This document shows, piece by piece, positions 6,415 to 8,718 of a DNA stretch of 8,718 bases; the first letter of the stretch is position 1; each line of letters begins with the position of its first letter. The stretch is from positions 1-8,718 of the forward strand of contig CALFNC010000428.1 in assembly GCA_937902605.1 (NCBI GenBank), written 5' to 3'. Both the position numbers and the translations under genes were made by a program. This stretch comes from an uncultured Acidobacteriota bacterium. Its GTDB lineage: Bacteria > Acidobacteriota > Thermoanaerobaculia > UBA5066. Below the pieces are notes generated by a model. It did not search any database. It was not told the origin of the DNA and saw nothing but the letters and a program-made list of their open reading frames with translations.

Positions 6415-7655
6415 ACCTCTTCGCCCGCACGCGGGAGGCGCTCGCCCGGCGTCACGGATGGGAGCTGGCGGCCTTCGTCTTCTTCCAGCTGGGGGCCGCC
6501 ATGGCCCCATTCATGGCCCCGGCGAACATCGCGCTCGGCCTCTGCCTCGCGGCGACCGTGGTCTGGAGAGCGAAGGCGCAGGCAGCAGGCGAGCCTTTCT
6601 TCGCCCCACTCCGGCGGACGACGCCGGTCCACCTCCCGATTGGCGTCTTCGTTGCCCTCTCGGTCGTCTCGGCGCTCTTCTCGACGCTCCCGTCGCGCTC
6701 GCTTCAGGAGCTGAAGGGGTTTTCGACCTTCCTGCTCGTTCCGTTCGCCGCGGCGCTCCTCCGAGACGAGAGCGACGTGGAGGTGACGGTCGACCTCTGG
6801 CGGATCTCGGCGCTGATCGTCATCGGCCGCGGCTTCGCCGAGATGCTGGATGGGAGGGGCGGACTGGCCGAGCGGCTCACTGGCGGGCTGTCGAGCCACA
6901 TGACCTTCTCGGGTTTGCTCTTCCCGTTCATCCTGATCCTCCTCGCGCGAGCCGCCGTCAGGGGGAGGTCGGCGGCCGACCGACTGACGGACGGCGCGAT
7001 CGCCGCGGTCGGGATGGTGGCCCTGGTGATGACGTTGACCAGGAGCGCGTGGCTCGGATTCGGCGTCGGCCTCGCTGCCCTCTTCCTCGCCTCGCGTCCT
7101 CGGCTCCTGATCCTGGTCCCGGTCCTGGCGGGTGCCCTCGTGGCCGTGGGTCCGGAGGCCGTCACGCGGCGGGCGCTCTCGATGTTCGATCGCGCGGACG
7201 CGACCGCGCGGGACCGGATCGTGATGTGGGAGGCAGGGGTTGCCATGGTGAAGGACCACCCGCTCACGGGCGTCGGTCCAGGGCGCGTGAAGGAACTCTA
7301 CCCGGAGTATCGCCGGCCCGGGTTCGTCGAGCCCCGTCCTGGGCACCTCCACAACAACCTGATCATGATCGCGGCCGAGACCGGACTTCCGTCGTTGGGG
7401 GCGTACCTCTGGTTCCTCGTCGCGTTCGTCCGGGGCGCCGCGCCGTTCGCCCGGGGTCCCTGGACCCGCGTCCAGGCCGTCGCTCGGGGGTCGGTGGCGG
7501 CCATGGTCGCCCTTTTCGTCGCGGGGCTCTTCGAGTACAACTTCGGCGACGTGGAGATCCTCCGCGTGACTCTATTGCTCTCGGTGTTCCCGTTCGTCGC
7601 TCTGGCGGCGTGCGGGCTGTCGGATGCCCCCGCCGAGGCCGGAGGGGTTTCGTGA
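6411..7655 (+). CDS. O-antigen ligase-family (Wzy_C) polytopic membrane protein
   Basis: About 414 residues with many hydrophobic segments, for example around 20-50, 75-92, 104-118, 165-181, 195-209, 213-227, 231-247, 326-341, 360-374 and 384-401. Signatures of the Wzy_C family are visible: TLTRSAWLGF (Arg211), then in the large periplasmic loop DRIVMWEAGVAMVKDHPLTGVGPG (Trp273), HLHNN (His312, His314) and an AAETGLPSLGAYLWFL helix. Such proteins join lipid-linked glycans to lipid A core, other glycans or proteins; which applies here cannot be told. The start is uncertain. The first in-frame ATG, at 6501, would cut into the first membrane segment. Upstream the frame has no ATG, GTG or TTG that fits, but CTG at 6411 overlaps the TGA of the preceding gene (CTGA) and gives a sensible N-terminus. 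I annotate that start tentatively. The stop overlaps the next frame as GTGA. Confidence 0.88.
   Translation: MNLFARTREALARRHGWELAAFVFFQLGAAMAPFMAPANIALGLCLAATVVWRAKAQAAGEPFFAPLRRTTPVHLPIGVFVALSVVSALFSTLPSRSLQELKGFSTFLLVPFAAALLRDESDVEVTVDLWRISALIVIGRGFAEMLDGRGGLAERLTGGLSSHMTFSGLLFPFILILLARAAVRGRSAADRLTDGAIAAVGMVALVMTLTRSAWLGFGVGLAALFLASRPRLLILVPVLAGALVAVGPEAVTRRALSMFDRADATARDRIVMWEAGVAMVKDHPLTGVGPGRVKELYPEYRRPGFVEPRPGHLHNNLIMIAAETGLPSLGAYLWFLVAFVRGAAPFARGPWTRVQAVARGSVAAMVALFVAGLFEYNFGDVEILRVTLLLSVFPFVALAACGLSDAPAEAGGVS
7641..7647 (+). promoter_or_regulatory. Strong Shine-Dalgarno sequence before the GTG at 7652
   Basis: GGAGGGG lies within the last codons of the ligase gene. Its GGAGG core is 6 nt from the GTG at 7652, which overlaps the ligase stop. 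It is the best ribosome binding site in the window, and it supports the 30-codon frame that follows as translated. Confidence 0.55.
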
Positions 7656-7744
7656 AGCGGTACGTCGACGACTACGCGCTGAGAGACGAGATAGGCGAAT
7701 GGGTCCGCCGCGGCGTGCCGCTCGCGGTACAGGCACCACAGTAA
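7652..7744 (+). CDS. Possible small protein (30 residues) coupled between the ligase gene and xseA
   Basis: A GTG-started frame runs for 30 codons to TAA at 7742-7744. The peptide begins MKRYVDDYALRDEIGEWVRR and ends GVPLAVQAPQ. It is charged, has no membrane segment, and I do not recognise it. Support comes from a strong GGAGG at ideal distance, a GTGA overlap with the ligase stop, and an end 4 nt before the xseA ATG, which has no good ribosome binding site of its own. It may be a real microprotein or a leader frame that brings ribosomes to xseA. Against it: several codons rare for this window (AGA, ATA, GTA) occur in a short stretch, and an unrelated minus-strand frame is also open here. 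It could also be a remnant of a longer gene. Confidence 0.42.
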   Translation: MKRYVDDYALRDEIGEWVRRGVPLAVQAPQ

Positions 7745-7748
7745 CGCC

Positions 7749-8718
7749 ATGGCATCCCGGCGCCCCCCCGCCTGGTCCTCGTTCCGGAAGGTGAGGGCCT
7801 CGGCCTTCCCGGAGAGCGGCGCGCTCTTCGACGACGGAAGCCGCCAGGAGGCGCTCTCGGTCTCGGCGTTCGTCGCGAAGCTGAACGCGACCCTCCGCGC
7901 GACCCTCCCCGGGACCTGGGTGAAGGGAGAGGCGGGCGAGTGGAAGGTCTGGTCGTCGGGACACGCCTACTTCTCGCTGAAGGACGACGCGGCGACCCTC
8001 CCGGCCGTCATGTGGGCCGATGACGTGAGGCGGCTGAAGTTCCGCGTGGAGGCGGGGATGGAGCTCCTCGCGTTCGGACGCCCGAACTTCTACCCGCCCA
8101 CGGGGAAGTTCTCGTTCGTCGTCTCGGAGCTGGAGCCGGTGGGGATCGGCGCGCTCCAGGTCGCCTTCGAGCAGCTGAAGGCGAAGCTCCAAGCGGAAGG
8201 GCTCTTCGCGATGGAGCGGAAGCGGCCGCTCCCAGTCCTTCCTGCGAGGATCGGGCTCGTCACCTCCCGGCACGGCGCTGCCGTCCGCGACGTCCTGAAG
8301 GTCCTCTCGGTCCGCTTCCCGAACGCCCACGTCACGATCTACCCGGTGGCGGTCCAGGGGGCCGGCGCGCCCGCGGAGATCGCGCGGGCCGTTCGTGCGT
8401 TCTCGGCGCGGCGAGCCGCTGACGTCGTCATCGTGGCTCGCGGGGGCGGCTCGAAGGAGGACCTCGCCGCGTTCAACGACGAGAAGGTCGTCCGCGCCGT
8501 GGCGGCGTCTTCGATTCCGACCGTCTCGGCCGTCGGGCACGAGGTCGACGTGACGCTGACCGATCTCGTCGCCGACGTCCGCGCGGCCACTCCGTCCCAG
8601 GCGGCGGAGCTGGTCGTCGGGCGCCGGGAGGAATTCGAGCGGCTCCTCGTCTCGGCGGAGCGGATGCTCCAGACTGGGATCCGGACGCGTCTCGGCGAGG
8701 CGGGGGCGGAGCTGTCGT
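7749..8718 (+). CDS. xseA: Exodeoxyribonuclease VII large subunit XseA, N-terminal part (3' end outside window)
   Basis: About 323 residues are present and the frame runs off the window end without a stop. Residues about 38-125 form the N-terminal OB-fold (SVSAFVAKLNATLRATLPG, SGHAYFSLKDD, GKFSFVVSELEPVG), which binds single-stranded DNA. The catalytic domain follows with AKLQAEGLF, IGLVTSRHGAAVRDVL, YPVAVQGAGAP, VIVARGGGSKEDLAAFNDE and the SAVGHEVDVTLTDLVADVRAATPSQAAE block, all hallmarks of XseA. With XseB it degrades single-stranded DNA in both directions to oligonucleotides in the cytoplasm. The ATG at 7749 is the only plausible start: the frame has stops at 7680 and 7692 and no other start codon after them. 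An N-terminal stretch of about 35 residues precedes the OB-fold. xseB would be expected soon downstream, outside the window. Confidence 0.95.
   Translation, partial: MASRRPPAWSSFRKVRASAFPESGALFDDGSRQEALSVSAFVAKLNATLRATLPGTWVKGEAGEWKVWSSGHAYFSLKDDAATLPAVMWADDVRRLKFRVEAGMELLAFGRPNFYPPTGKFSFVVSELEPVGIGALQVAFEQLKAKLQAEGLFAMERKRPLPVLPARIGLVTSRHGAAVRDVLKVLSVRFPNAHVTIYPVAVQGAGAPAEIARAVRAFSARRAADVVIVARGGGSKEDLAAFNDEKVVRAVAASSIPTVSAVGHEVDVTLTDLVADVRAATPSQAAELVVGRREEFERLLVSAERMLQTGIRTRLGEAGAELS

Noticed and set aside
6207..7352. Minus-strand frame of 381 codons across the ligase gene
   Set aside because: Antisense shadow rich in Arg and Glu with no recognisable domain; the plus strand encodes membrane helices and Wzy_C motifs.
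6458..7651. Most of a 428-codon plus-strand frame overlapping the ligase gene
   Set aside because: The part before 7652 is a shadow of the ligase gene. Only its last 30 codons, from the GTG at 7652, have independent support and are listed separately.
7649..7750. Minus-strand N-terminus reading MALLWCLYRERHAAADPFAY opposite the 30-codon frame
   Set aside because: It looks somewhat protein-like, but it runs on into the antisense of the ligase gene, has no visible ribosome binding site and no recognised family.
7572..8540. Minus-strand frame of 322 codons across xseA
   Set aside because: The plus strand carries unmistakable XseA motifs over the same interval; the antisense product is low-complexity.

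Overview
The window is a GC-rich stretch of a Gram-negative bacterial chromosome. It encodes a lipoprotein, a Tat-exported enzyme, a Sec-exported enzyme and an O-antigen-ligase-type membrane protein. Base composition, protein style and mixed gene content suggest an Acidobacteriota-like organism, but this is an impression and not a demonstrated placement. I see no mobile element, tRNA, rRNA or CRISPR array. Both ends cut through genes: murQ on the left has lost its 5' part and xseA on the right has lost its 3' part. No gene-free stretch exceeds about 116 bases.

Positions 1-6125 look like a peptidoglycan turnover and recycling locus. In order they hold: the end of murQ (cytoplasmic MurNAc-6-phosphate etherase); a lipoprotein joining a class A beta-lactamase-like serine hydrolase domain to an Amidase_2 (AmpD/PGRP) domain; a convergent gene for a Tat-exported dipeptide epimerase of the L-Ala-D/L-Glu epimerase type; a membrane-anchored DUF4230 protein; and an exported protein with SH3b-like repeats, an NlpC/P60 peptidase and a second beta-lactamase-like domain. 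Read as a pathway, the amidase frees the stem peptide from MurNAc, the NlpC/P60 domain cuts after D-Glu, and the epimerase converts the released L-Ala-D-Glu. MurQ handles the sugar in the cytoplasm. The peptide steps all appear to take place outside the cytoplasm, unlike the cytosolic E. coli route. This exported route, with two fusions of a beta-lactamase-like domain to a peptidoglycan hydrolase in opposite domain order, is the most interesting feature of the window.

Positions 6126-8718 hold a more ordinary run of genes: a Trm112/UPF0434-type zinc-ribbon protein, an O-antigen ligase-family membrane protein whose start seems to overlap the previous stop, a 30-codon open frame with a strong ribosome binding site, and xseA (exonuclease VII large subunit). 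The last genes overlap or lie within 4 nt of each other, which points to translational coupling.

Several start codons have a -10-like hexamer only 5-6 nt upstream and no good ribosome binding site, which hints at leaderless transcripts. A perfect GC-rich hairpin lies between the two convergent genes.
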